This document shows, in pieces, positions 28,834-40,159 of a DNA stretch of 42,634 nucleotides. A program made the translations under genes and the position numbers. Every line of letters begins with the position of its first letter. The first letter of the stretch is position 1. The DNA lies in assembly GCA_003427395.1 (NCBI GenBank), contig BFEA01001054.1, positions 185,393 through 228,026 on the forward strand. Direction: 5' to 3'. The notes under the pieces are model-generated. The model ran no database searches. It saw nothing but the letters and a program-made list of their open reading frames with translations, and had not been told where the DNA came from. This DNA comes from Chara braunii (taxonomy: Eukaryota > Streptophyta > Charophyceae > Charales > Characeae).

Positions 28834-30954
28834 ATGATCATTCTTCCTTCAGGAAGGGCCGCTTGGAGAAGGAGGGACGGAGAGCAGGACCAATTCGTGC
28901 ACGACAGATACACGAGCAGGCTTATGGAAGCGGTTCCTCTGAGAAGCATGGTCCTAGAGGCGCTTAGGCAGGTGATGGGAGAGAGATTGGTGAATTGGCT
29001 GGAGGATGTGATCATCGGGTGGCGATATGATGAAGCCTTGGGTGCCAAGGTCTGTAAGCCGGCGAGGGTGTTCATGAAATTCAGGATGGCTGAGTGGGAG
29101 GCAGGGTATGTACCAGAGTTCTNCCAGTGCGGTACAGGGAGGCATGNCNAGTTCCTCAACACTGCCACCATCAAGATGCTCCCGGAGGAAGGTACCCTAC
29201 ACGTCATCACTAATGACATCGGCGTAACGAACAACGGCCAGGCTGGCCAGCTGCAGCTCATGCTCAATGCGGGTCTGAATCCCATCCCACTCAGAGCACT
29301 CGACGAAGATTTTACAATGGATGAGGTCGAAGTAGCTCTTGAAAAGATACTTACCACGCGAAGATGCGACGAGGAACTGTCCTTAGGGGAGGAGAGGCAA
29401 GTGAAGACGATAGTGCGAGAGAACATGAAAAAGTGCATCAGGAGCTTTCAGACGAAACACATGCATATCACGGGCGAACCCATTAACAGCGTGGCAGTAA
29501 GGAGCGAGATCGAATGGCTGACCAGTCGATACCTAGTCTGTCCAACGGACAAGGCGCCACACACCCCCATTTTCATCTGCATCAACTTCATCAGGAGGTT
29601 GGCACTGCAGAGGCTCTCAAGATCGGACTTCACACCGCTTCCAGACTCGCTGGAGCAGGAAGCGGCAAGGTTAGTGAGGGAGGCTGCTGCCTTCACTCAT
29701 ATTGGACACGAGGTGCTGCCGCTCCTGCACCTCATGACAGTGTACAAGGTGCACAAGCAATCATTCCGGTGGATCACGAACTCTGCAGAATCAGTGCTCT
29801 CCCCAGTGGCGGACGTTTGCGAAAGATTACCGAAGCTCCTAGCTGAGGATGTGCGGGCCCTCTGCACAACAAGGAGCGAAGAGGTTCATGTTGAGCATGG
29901 GGTCAGACCCAACTTCTAGTGGCCGATCTCCGCGATTGGGGAGTTCATTGCCAATATCCCGCAGCGCATTTACTCTGTCTTCACGAGGGATATCACTAGG
30001 TGTTTCGAGACGATACCCACGGACGGATCGAAAGACGGCTTGCCAGAAGCGATCAGATTCTTCGTTCGCTGCGCCATGGAGTGGAGGAGGGCAAGGACAA
30101 CCAGGGACGTGATTGCAATTAGAGTCGCAACCAACGACACACTGCACCCCTACTGGGTGAATGGGGATCAGGACAGGGACAGGGATAGATTGTACATCGA
30201 CGAGAAGGAGATCATCGACATTTGTGAATGACTCATCTCCAACGGGGTGGTACAAATGGGGAACAGGGTCTGCAGACAGATCCTCGGAATTCCCATGGGT
30301 CTGGCTTGTTCTCCTATCTTTTGTGATGTGTACTTCTTTAAGTATGAGTACAGACTAATCTCCCACTTGGTCGAAATGCAGGATTGGATGGCGGTTGAAT
30401 NTTTCCAGGACACCTATAGATATATAGANGATCTGTGTTCTCTAAACAANACGATCATTACTGAGTTCCTCAAGAACGGTGTGCGCGGCTAGAACCCANG
30501 TCACAAGATCTACCNGCACAATTTCATTGAGGTAAAGGAAACAACCGAGGTCATAATCGATGGACATGGGAGGGCTGCAAATTTTCTCAACCTCTCATTA
30601 ACAGTCATGTCCTAAAAAAATGGCATGTACTTTACCTCAAAACACGATAACAAGAGGGGACTCTCATTCTCCCTCGTGAAATTCATGAAGTTTAGATCGA
30701 ATCGTTCTATCTCGCAATCTCTGCAGATCCTTACGGCTCAGACTGTCCTGACTCTCATCATCTATTCCGATGAGCAGGAAGTTGCCCTAGAAATCAATAA
30801 CTTAGTCCAAACCATGGTCTCAAACGGATTCGGCAAGAGGAAATGCTGGAAGGTGGTGGACAGGGTTTTTCACAACAGGCAGAGGTACCAGCCCGACAGG
30901 GTGATCAACGGAATGGTAAAAGCCAACCTAATCACCAGACTTGAAATGTACTAA
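28834..30954 (+). pseudogene. Reverse transcriptase of a Penelope-like or related retroelement
   Basis: One frame of about 706 codons runs from ATG 28834 to TAA 30952-30954 with four internal stops: TAG 29917, TGA 30229, TAG 30490 and TAA 30613. In order it has VCPTDKAP at 29539-29562, TVYKVHKQSFRWITNSAE from about 29737 (fingers), VFTRDITRCFETIP with the motif A Asp at 29989, GIPMGLACSP from 30286 (motif B), and YRYI-x-DL at 30415-30435, where the ambiguous codon GAN can only be Asp or Glu (motif C). A thumb-like helical part follows (30625-30950). The DKA, YK-x-HK, GIPMG and YID/ED wording is that of Penelope-like and related RTs, not of Ty3 or LINE RTs. I see no GIY-YIG endonuclease. Stops are of types produced by C-to-T or G-to-A changes. 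Confidence 0.75.
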
Positions 30955-31001
30955 TTTGTGTTATGTGGTGTCTGTGAGTGTGTGTGGGAACCGGGGGGCT
31001 A

Positions 31002-31046
31002 CGGGCCGGAAGGGCCCGATGCCTCACGGCATCCAACCTTCCGGCC
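31002..31046 (+). other. Nested hairpin after the RT frame
   Basis: GGCCGGAAGG (31004-31013) pairs perfectly with CCTTCCGGCC (31037-31046). Inside it GATGCC (31018-31023) pairs with GGCATC (31028-31033). An alternative stem CGGGCC (31002-31007) with GGCCCG (31013-31018) would exclude the first. It lies about 50 bases after the RT stop. Confidence 0.55.
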
Positions 31047-31078
31047 TGCGTCTCGTTTTCCGGTGGGATAGGGGCGGG

Positions 31079-31079
31079 G

Positions 31080-31139
<60 letters not shown>

Positions 31140-31262
31140 ACAGGGGGACGGGGAGCGAGGATGGTGGGAAGAAGAGAGGAATCACCAAACACAGGAGACA
31201 ACTGGTAAAGGCATTAAGAGCCGGACAGAGCAATAAATAAATAAATAAATAAATAATAATAA
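31079..31262 (+). repeat. (CA)n and (AATA)n microsatellites
   Basis: A CA run with TACA interruptions lies at 31079-31139 and an AATA/AATAAT run at about 31230-31262. The intervening 90 bases are unremarkable. The following stretch to 31507 holds no credible gene. Confidence 0.95.
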
Positions 31263-31507
31263 TGATGAAACATAAACCTTGATGGAGGATTGTGCGGAAT
31301 AACAAGGACCGAGGAACTCAGGCGAGTACTAGAGGGCGGCACGCCCCAGCTGGCACACAAGCTCGTTCAGAGCCTATTACGCCACGAGAGATGTGCGAAG
31401 GGCAACGGTTATGGGCCAGGACCACGCTCGCAGCTTGCAATAAACCCAAGTCCGATTTTGCGCACAACACGTGCGCACACTAATACGAATAACGAGGCAT
31501 GCGCAGT

Positions 31508-32009
31508 AGTGACTTTTCACTCAAATGGGCGGGACAATCAGAAGGCGTGTGAAACGAATCGTATCTTCCCAATCAAGGGGAGTTGTTTCAATTTTTTTCC
31601 GCTATTGTTTTTATTTTTTGTTTTTGATCTTTGATTGATTTGCGTAGGTCTCCCGCCTCACGTCACCAACAACATTTGTATTGCCTACGGGCAATATCTC
31701 TCGGAAAATAACAATGACGGGGCACTATTTTCTTTTTCTCTTTCCTTTTTTTTGTCTTTTTCGTACATAGGTCACCATAGTGATGTTTCGCCCAACTGAG
31801 TAGGACAGTCAGAAGGCGTGTGATGCGGATCGTATCCCCCCAATCAGGGGGAGTTGTTTTAATTTTCTTCTATTGTTTTTTTTTTTTTCTTCTTGATTTG
31901 TGATTCTATTTTTTTGTGTAAGTTTCCTACCTTAGTTCACCAACGGTGTTTTGTAGTACCCGTGGGCAATATCTCTCGGAAAGTAACGATGACGGGGCAT
32001 TATTATTAT

Positions 32010-32042
<33 letters not shown>

Positions 32043-32310
32043 CCGTATACAGGTCACCAGTAGTGACGTTTTGCTCAATTGAGTAGGACAATCAGAAGGC
32101 GTGTGATACAGATCGTATCCTCCTAATCAGGGGAAGTTGTCTCAAATTCTTCTTTGCTACCGTTTTTTTTTGTTTTTTTTTTTATGTTTTTTTTTCTATT
32201 TTTTTGCTAAAAGTCTCCCGCCTCACGTCACCAACAACGTTTGTATTGACCGCGGGCAATGTCTCTCGAAAAATGACGATGACAGAGCACTATTTGAGCA
32301 AGTGGAACAT
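31508..32310 (+). repeat. Tandem triplication of about 275-280 bp
   Basis: Three units start with GTGACTTTTCACTC-like sequence at 31508, 31781 and 32062. Each contains AGAAGGCGTGTGA, CAATCAGGGGGAGTTGT, a T-rich run, TCACCAACAACGTTTGTA-like sequence and GGGCAATATCTCTCGGAAA. T runs, up to 30 or more bases near 32007-32042, vary in length between units. Confidence 0.9.
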
Positions 32311-33487
32311 CCCTCAGACTCCCATCATCGGATCAACGCACAGGCTTCCCGCTCGACCGTAATTCAAGATTGCGGACCGAACGGCGACATACATTCCTGT
32401 CGACAGAAGATCGGGTAGACGGTGTTTTTTGCGCCCTGTACAGGGACGCCAGTGCTTCGCGATCGCTTCCGCCATGGATTACCAGGTATATCAGGAATTG
32501 TTGGATCAAATGATCGATGACGAAGAAGATAGGGTTTAAGCTTCCTCGACCTCACCCCCAAATTTCCCTGGGTGTCTTAATCATTTATGATGCACCACGC
32601 ATGCGCCACGAGGTTGCACGATCTTCCATTCTTTGCGTTATTATCGCATTGCACACTGGGGGGTTGAGCTGCTAATAATGTTAGTCTTCTTTCTGTTTCA
32701 ACTTCTACGTTGGGCAGTTTGCAGACTAGTCGAGCTAGGGGCGATGACGTTAAACAGAGAGTGGGCGGATGAGAAGATGGGGATAGCGATCGAGATGTCA
32801 GCCTATGTTTTGCTCGCTTTCGTTGCTTTACTTGCTTTTCTTTCCTTTCTCGCTTTCTTACATCACTTGCAAGCTCTGCCACCTCCATCACCGCTCCGAC
32901 TCCCGAAGCAATTGTGGCTTGAGAGCAGGTGTCCTCTCTGATGAAGCCGTGTATTGGTGGCTAGCGGCAGAAAAGCGCTTCAGGGATCACCACTACCCTC
33001 CCTACTTCGGTTGTTGTGGCAGACCTCCCATATTACGCGGAGTTGCCTCTGGGGATGCAGCTGGTCTCTTCATGTTCATTTTTTCGTACGAGTCTTCGTG
33101 CCATATTGTCTGTTGATTGGGAAGGAGGAGGAAGAGGTGACACTTCAGCTTTTTGGCCAAAAGAGAGTTAATTCTTTACTGTAAGGAGGGCGTTGGATGT
33201 GTAATCGACATATATTTCTCTTTGAAATGTGTTCACTCATGCGTTCTGTGTGTGAATGGATGATTTAGAGACAGATGTGAGAAGTAATAAGTACGATGCC
33301 TGACTTATAGATATATAAAGATTTTTTTATGACGAGCGAAGTTGCCTCTAGACATAATATCTATCCACGCATCGAGCGACTAAGATTGGCAAAGAGATTG
33401 GATGTTATGGTGGATGGCAACGATTGGGTACTATGATTTAAGGACAGATATGAAAAATAATAAATATGATGCATGACTTATATATAA
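32311..33487. other. Stretch without a convincing gene
   Basis: Short frames occur, such as a 21-codon frame at 32474-32539 (MDYQVYQELLDQMIDDEEDRV in pieces, acidic end) that could be a first exon or chance. Frames of about 100 codons at 32577-32891 (minus) and 32805-33116 (plus) overlap each other without motifs. A weak SDEAVYWWLAAEKRF segment near 32935-32980 is the most protein-like piece. I assign no gene. Confidence 0.4.
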
Positions 33488-33504
33488 GCATATATATATA
33501 TATT

Positions 33505-33544
<40 letters not shown>
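33488..33544. repeat. (TA)n microsatellite, left flank of a foldback-like element
   Basis: A TA run with TATTTATATACA interruption. It stands opposite another TA run at 34304-34321 on the far side of the element. Confidence 0.95.
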
Positions 33545-33547
<3 letters not shown>

Positions 33548-34303
33548 GGTTACCTGACTGAATGTTTGGGGGTCCGCGGGCTGGCCCCCGAATGTTCGGG
33601 CGTTCGGGGTCCTGTTCGGGGGCCGAAGACCTCCAGGTTCGGCCCCCGCCAAAATTGTTTTTGGGGCCTAAAAATAAGTTTTTTTTTCTGAATTTTGTTT
33701 TGTGAGTTTCTATGATGTAGCCTACACGCCTATAAATTTTAACGCCATTCAGCTAAGCCAACAAAACACTAAACATCTTCAAAGATGGGGGTGTCAAAAC
33801 GTGCTCGCCCACTCACTATTTTGTTTTTTTTCATTTTTAATTTTTTGTTTTCACTTTGTTTTGGGGCCTAAAAAATTTTACTATTTAGAAAAAAAAAATT
33901 AACGAGTTACTGATTATGTAAACTACATACCTGTAAATTTTCAGGGCATTTGCGGATGCCAAAAAAAATTCAAAATCGGCAAAGATGGCGGTGTCGAAAA
34001 GGTGCTGGAACACTCACTCATTTTAATTCTCTTTTTATTTTTTCTTATTTTTATCACAGTGTTTATTTTCTTTATTTGATTTTTAATTCAGATTTGGTAA
34101 AGAATTTGGATGTAGTGCCCAGGCAAATGTTTTTAAAGTTATTTTTCTCCAAAACATATTGTTTTTTCAGAATTTCTTAAAAACTTTTTTTTTTTTTTTT
34201 TTTGGTTCCGCGTTCGCCCTGAACGGCCGAACGCCTTCCGAAGGGGTCCCGTACGTTCGGCGTTCGGGTTCGGGCGTTCGGCCCGGCCCGAACGCCGACA
34301 ACG
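33545..34303. mobile_element. Foldback/MITE-like nonautonomous element between TA runs
   Basis: The segment is bracketed by TA runs and has GTTCGGG/CGTTCGG heptamer clusters near both ends. Near the left end GGGGGCCGAA (33618-33627) pairs with TTCGGCCCCC (33638-33647). Near the right end GGCGTTCGG (34273-34281) pairs with CCGAACGCC (34288-34296). The AT-rich core contains two diverged direct copies, at about 33660 and 33859, of a segment holding TTTTGGGGCCTAAAAA, CCTGTAAATTTT, AAAGATGGCGGTGTC and CACTCACT. No transposase frame is present. The left edge CAGGGTTACC recalls hAT-type ends, but I find no matching right end. Confidence 0.5.
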
Positions 34304-34328
34304 CTATATATATATATATATAGGGAGG

Positions 34329-34383
<55 letters not shown>
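34304..34383. repeat. (TA)n then (GA)n microsatellites
   Basis: A TA run at 34304-34321 is followed by GGGA repeats and a GA run to 34383. Confidence 0.97.
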
Positions 34384-34386
<3 letters not shown>

Positions 34387-34944
34387 GTCTTGTTCCGTCG
34401 TTTCGCATGTAATTGGCGGGGGCGGTGTTTGCATGTGGGACTTGCCATCTAGGATTTTCATTAGGATTTGCTTTACAGCCCCCTGTTCTGTTGTGTTTGG
34501 GCTGTTTCCTTCCTCTTTTTGTTTGCGTCTTTGCCGTTTGGATATGTGCAAGTGGGTCGATATGACACACAGGGGTGGGGGCAGCCGCCGCCTAACCTAC
34601 ATTCCACGAGGGCGGCCGTACGCAAGGGGTTCTGAACAGGGGGAGTTGTAAGGAAGAAAACGAAAAACGAATTGATATTTTTTTATTGCTTTTGTTTGTT
34701 TCTTTCCGTATTCTGATTTTTCACACTTAGCAAAAAAAACAGCAAAAACAGCAGGTTGCCATAATCTGCAAATTTGCAAATTCTGCGATTTTCTGCCAAC
34801 TGTGTCTGCTGCAAAATCAGAGTTTTATGCATCTTAGCTCTAGGATAAAGTGTTGTAGACTGTGTTTTGTCTCCGGGGTTAGACAGTATGTCGGGCGACG
34901 AACCCGGACGTTTGGGTTAGGGGATGACACGGAGCCAAGCCACC
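34384..34944. other. Stretch without a recognised feature
   Basis: Unique-looking sequence with a short AACAGCAAAAACAGCA repeat near 34735-34755. No frame over about 75 codons and no motif. Confidence 0.4.
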
Positions 34945-36690
34945 TCACACCTTCTTCACCTTGCACCTCCTTCCTCCACCGCCTCCATCACCCATCCAAC
35001 ATAACCAACCACCTTCCACCTTCTTCCTCCACCATCTCCTTCACCNATCCACCATAGNCAACCACCTCCCACTTTTTTCCTCCACCACCTCCATCACCCA
35101 TCCACCATAGCCAACCACCTTGCACCTTCTTCCTCTACCACCTCCTTCACCCATCCGCCANAGCCAACCACCTTCCACCTTCCTCCCCCACCATCTCCTT
35201 CANCGATCTGCCATAGCNAACCACCTTGCACCTTCTTCCTCCACCACCTCCATCACCCATCCACCATAGCCAACCTCCTTCCACCTTCTTCCTCCGCCAT
35301 CCCCTTCACCCATCCACCACAACCAACCACCTTGCACCTTCTTCCTCCACCATCTCCTTCACTCATCCACCATAGCCAACCACCTTGCACCTTCTTCCTC
35401 CACCACCTCCATCACCCATCCACCANAGCCAACCACCTTCCACCTTCTTTCTCCACCACCTCCATCACCCATCCACCATAGCCGACCACCTTCCACCTTC
35501 TTCCTCCACCACCTCCTTCACCCATCCACCATAGCCAACCNCATCCACCATAGCCGACCACCTTCCACCTTCTTCCTCCACCACCTCCTTCACCCATCCA
35601 CCATAGCCAACCTCCTTCCACCTTCTTCCTCCACCATCTCCTTCACCCATCCACCATAGTCAGTCACCTTGCACCTTCTTCCTCCACCACTTCCATCACC
35701 CAACCACCATAGCCAACCACCTTCCACCTTCTTCCCCCACCACCTCCTTCACCAATCCACCATAGCCAACTACCTTCCACCTTCCTACTCCACCATCTCC
35801 TTCACCGATCCGCCATAACCAACCACCTTGCACCTTCTTCCTCCACCACCTCCATCACCCATCCACCATAGCCAACCTCCTTCCACCTTCTTCCTCTGCC
35901 ATCTACTTCACCCATCCACCATAGCCAACCACCTTNCACCTTCTTCCTCCACCANCTCCATCACCCATCCACCATAGCCGAACACCTTCCACCTTCTTCC
36001 TCCACCACCTCCTTCACCCATCCACCATAACCAACCTTCTTCCACCTTCCTCCTCCACTATCTCCTTCACCCATCCACCATAGCCAACCACCTTCTACCT
36101 TCCCCCACCACCTCCTTCACCCATCCACCATAGCCAACCACCTTTCACCTTCCTCCTCCACCATCTCCTTCACCGATCCGCCATAACCAACCACCTTGCA
36201 CCTTCTTCCTCCACCACCTCCATCACCCATCCACCATAGCCAACCACCTTCCACCTTCTTCCTCCACCACCTCCATCACCCATCCACCATAGCCAACCAC
36301 CTTCCACCTTCTTCCTCCACCACCTCCATCACTTGTCCACCATGGCCGACCACCTTCTACCTTCTTCCTCCACCACCTCCTTCACCCATCCACCATAGCT
36401 AACCTTCTTCCACCTTCTTCCTCCACCATCTCCTTCACCCATCCACCATAATCAACCACCTTGCACCTTCTTCTTCCACCGCCTCCATCAGTCGTCCACC
36501 TTAGCCAACCACCTTTCACCTTCTTTCTCCACCACCTCCATCACCCGACCACCATAGCCAACCACCTTCCACCTTCCCCATCCACCATCTCCACTCATCC
36601 ATTATAGCGGTCACCTTGCACCTTCTGCCTTCACCATCTCCTTTACCCATCCACCATAACCAGTCACTTTCCACCTTCTTCCTCCTCCGT
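34945..36690 (+). repeat. 53-bp minisatellite array B, about 33 units
   Basis: The unit contains CATCCACCATAGCCAACCAC, then CTTCCACCTTCTTCCTCCAC, then CACCTCCTTCACC. TCCACCA at 35048 and 35101 gives a 53-base period. It is a variant of array A, with the CCATAGCC-AACCACC core in common but a different second half. One local duplication is truncated at about 35542. Several isolated ambiguous bases occur. Confidence 0.95.
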
Positions 36691-36786
36691 CCTCGTCCGT
36701 CGCTCGACGGTCGTAAGTAACGAAGGCGCCAAGGGGCGCAAGGAGCACTAGGGGGGGACGATTGGATACGCTAGGGGGTGAGATTG

Positions 36787-36819
36787 ATTAGGGACTAGTT
36801 GTTTCTTTCTTCTTCTTCT

Positions 36820-36874
<55 letters not shown>
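36787..36874 (+). repeat. (TTC)n/(TC)n microsatellite
   Basis: A short TTC run passes into a TC run of about 50 bases. It sits between minisatellite B and tail B, as the run at 25605 sits between array A and tail A. Confidence 0.95.
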
Positions 36875-36877
<3 letters not shown>

Positions 36878-36928
36878 CTCTCACCCAAAACTCTTACCTC
36901 CTCCTCCCTCTCCTCTTCCTTCTTGACT

Positions 36929-37512
36929 CATGACTAACCGCACCTCACTTGTTACATTGCCAGGGAATGAACGGTGAAAAGAAGCAGTCCTCACTTGGTG
37001 GAGAACGAGGGCGAGGGGAGGGTAGTCGGCCCTTTGCGCCACCAAGAGGCAGAGAAGGAAAGCCCTTTGAGAATTTGAGACAGCAGGATCCTCAGACAAA
37101 GTGTGAGAGAGATAGAGTTTGGCACAAGGTCAGTTGACTCAACCATTTGCCTGACTGCATGACTAAGGAGAATGCATGGTCTGAATGTGGAAAGGAAGGA
37201 AGAGTTGAAAGAACCCCGAAAAGAAAAAGGGAACTTAGGCTTGCGGGAAGGGCAAGGTGTTGACCCCATAGGGGGAATGAACTAGTCTTTGCTGTGTATG
37301 GGACTATGCATGTGAGTAACTTAGGACGGCTTAAGCGGGACTAGGCTCGGGAAAAATGCAAGCGAAAGGATCGGCATGGGAAGGTCACAAACCTAGTGTA
37401 AACTCCGAACGTTGGAAGGGTGTGACTTGACCTTTGCATGCAATGTGGAAACCCAGAAGGACTAAGAGCGGTTGATGGATATGTGAATAGGATGTAGATG
37501 TTAGGCAAAAAC
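36929..37512 (+). repeat. Tail segment B of the minisatellite-TC composite
   Basis: Diverged direct copy of 25749-26389, with the same order of anchors (CATGACTAACC, AGGGAATGAACGGTGA, CTCACTTGGTGGAGAACGAG, GACTGCATGACTAAGG, GGAACTTAGGCTTGCGG, GAAGGACTAAGAG). It lacks the following LTR-end block seen after tail A, so it belongs to another subfamily or is truncated. Confidence 0.75.
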
Positions 37513-37904
37513 AAATACGGGCTAAGGGATGGGTGGCCTTCTGGGTCTGCAGGCCATCTGTTTATGTCTAGGATATGAGATCTGAGAAATCTCAGCCGTC
37601 ATATCTATGTTTTGGCAGGTTTGTCACTGTCGTGCCTCCGGGTCACATTGACCCGTTTTCGTGTTCCGGGCGGTTTTGTGTCGTTGGTTGATCACCTGCC
37701 TCTTTTCTAGTGGCAGCAGTCTGTGCTGGTCAGATCTCAGCAGCAGTTACAGTCCTACAGTTGCTCGGTAAAAAAAAAAACAGCAAAAGTTCAAACAGTT
37801 AAAAAATAACAGCCTAACAACTTCCCCAATTACCACGTTCAAATGGAACACGGGGGGCGGTGGGGGGGGTGAACAGCATGCGGTACTCCGAATAGAGCAC
37901 AGAG
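37513..37904. other. Stretch without a recognised feature
   Basis: Includes an 11-base A run near 37773 and G runs near 37850-37880. No credible frame. Confidence 0.4.
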
Positions 37905-39865
37905 AGGGGTGGCGCTTCACATGGGAGTGAGGATTAAGGTTAATCAAGCACTAATCATCACCAAAATGCCGGGAAATGCAAAAATTCATATTGCGATTTG
38001 CACCCAAGTAGAGGGAAAAAGAAAAATTAAGAGTGAAGTGAGTAAAACTCACTCTCATGCATGGAAACTCAAGCGGGAAAGTGGCGACTTACATAGGAGT
38101 GAGGATTAAGGCTAATCAAACACTACTCGTCACCAAAATGCTGGGAAATGCAATAAATCAAATTGCGATTTGCACCCGAGTGGAGAGAAGAAGAGAAATT
38201 GAGAGTGGAGTGAGTAGAACTCACTCTCATGCATGGAAACTCAAGGGGGAGAGTGGTGATTCACATGGGGGTGAGGATTAAGGNCANTCAAGCACTACTC
38301 ATCACCNAAATGCTGGAAAGTGCAAGAAATCAAATTGCGATTTGCACCCAAGTGGAGAGAAGAAGAAAAATTGAGGGTGGAGTGAGTAAAACTCACTNTT
38401 ATGCATGGAAACTCAANGGGGAAAGTGACGATTCACATGGGAGTGAAGATTAAAANTAATCAAANACTACTCATCACCCAAACATCAAGATGATCAAGAA
38501 CTAAAGTTGCGATTTACATCCAAGTGAACGATTCGAGAGAANGTGAGAGTTGGGTGAGTAAAACTCACTCAAATGCAATGACAAGGGGGCAAGTGGCGAT
38601 TTACATGGGAGTGANGATTAANNTTAATCAAACACTACTCATCACCAAAATGCTGGGAAATGCAAAAAATCAAATTGCAATTTGCACCCAAGTGGAGANA
38701 ANAANAGAAATTGAGAGTGGAGTGAGTAGAACTCACTCTCATGCATGNAAACTCAAGGGGGAAAGTGGCGATTTACATAGGAGTGAAGATCAAAGCAAAT
38801 CTAGCACTAATCATCACCCAAACATAAAGATGATCAAAAATTAAAATTTTCAATTTTTATCCAAGTGAAAGATTGGAGAAAAAGTGAGAGTTGGGTGAGT
38901 TCTACTCACCCAAATGCATGAAATGACAAGGGGGAAAGTGACGATTTACATAGGAGTAAAAATCAANGCAAATCTAACACAAATCATCACCCAAACATCA
39001 AGATGATCAAGAACTGAACTTGCGATTTACATCCAAGTGAACGGTTAGAGATAAAGTGATAGTTTGATGAGTAGAACTCACCCAAATGCGTGAAATGACG
39101 AGAGGGAAAGTGACGATTTACATAGGAGTGAAGATCAAGGCAAATCTAGCACTAGTCATCACCTAAACATCAAGATAATCAAGAACTAAAGTTGCGATTT
39201 ACGTCCATGTGAAAGATTGAAGAGAAAGTGAGAGTTGGGTGAGTAGAATTCACCCAAATGCATTAAATGACAAGGGGGAAAGTGACGATTTACCTAGGAG
39301 TGAAGATCAAGGCAAATCTAACACTAATTATCACCCAAACATCAAGATGATCAAAAACTCAAGTTGCGATTTACATCTAAGTGGAAGATTGGAGAGAAAG
39401 TGGGAGTTCGGTGAGTAGAGCTCACCCAAATGCATGAAATGACAAGGGGGAAAGTGGCGATTTACATAGGAGTGAAGATCAAGGCAAATCTCGCATTAAT
39501 CATCACCCAAACATCAAAATGATCAAGAACTAAAATTGCGATTTACATCCAAGTGGAAGATTGAAGAGAAAGTGAGAGTTGGGTGAGTAAAACTCACCCA
39601 AATGCATGTAATGACAAGGGGGAAAATAACGAATTACGTAGGAGTGAAGATCACAACAAATCTAGCACTAATCATCACCCAAACATTAAGATGATCAAGA
39701 ACTAAAATTGCGATTTACATCCAAGTGGAAGATTGTAGAGAAAGTGAGAGTTAGGTGAGTAGAACTCACCAAAATGCATGTAATGACAAGGGGGATAGTG
39801 GCGATTTACGTAGGAGTGAAGATCAAGGCAAATCTAGCACTAATCATCACTCAAACATCAAGATG
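37905..39865 (+). repeat. 171-172-bp satellite array, about 11 units, two subtypes
   Basis: Unit starts (CAAGGGGGAAAGTGACGATT-like) recur at 38929, 39098, 39269, 39440, 39612 and 39784, and at 172-base spacing in the first units. Subtype 1, with CACCAAAATGCTGGGAAATG, fills most of 37905-38450 and 38580-38760. Subtype 2, with CACCCAAACATCAAGATGAT, makes up the rest. Every unit has a short hairpin around GTGAGT-NNN-ACTCAC. Frames of about 74 codons in subtype 1 are repeat artefacts. Confidence 0.93.
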
Positions 39866-40155
39866 AAGAAGGAGAAGAGAAAGAAGAAGAAGAAGAAGAA
39901 GAAGGAGAGGAAGAGGAAGAAGAGGAAGAGGAAGAGGAGGAGGGAGAAGAAGGAGAGGAAGGAGAAGAAGAATAATGAGAGAAAAAAGAATAAGAGGAGG
40001 GGGAAGAAGAAGAGGAAGAGGGAGAGGAAGAAGAGGAAAAGAAAGAAAAAGGGGAGGAAGAGCAGGAGGAAGAAGAAGGGGAAGAGGAAGAGGAGGAAGA
40101 AGGAAAAAAAAAAAAAAAAAGGAGAAGAAGAAGGAGGAGGAAAACGAGGTCCTCC
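39866..40155 (+). repeat. (GAA)n-rich purine tract
   Basis: About 290 bases of GAA/GGA/AGG repetition, the complement of the TTC run beside the plus copy of R. Lys/Glu/Arg frames across it, and Ser/Leu/Phe frames on the other strand, are low-complexity artefacts. Confidence 0.95.
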
Positions 40156-40159
40156 TCTC

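Noticed and set aside
32474-32539. Possible N-terminus of a Harbinger-type transposase (short acidic frame)
   Set aside because: Only 21 codons and no transposase core nearby; too little to call.
37909-38844. Four similar frames of about 66-106 codons
   Set aside because: They recur at exactly the 172-base satellite period and vanish when the units change subtype; no coding-like substitution pattern is visible.
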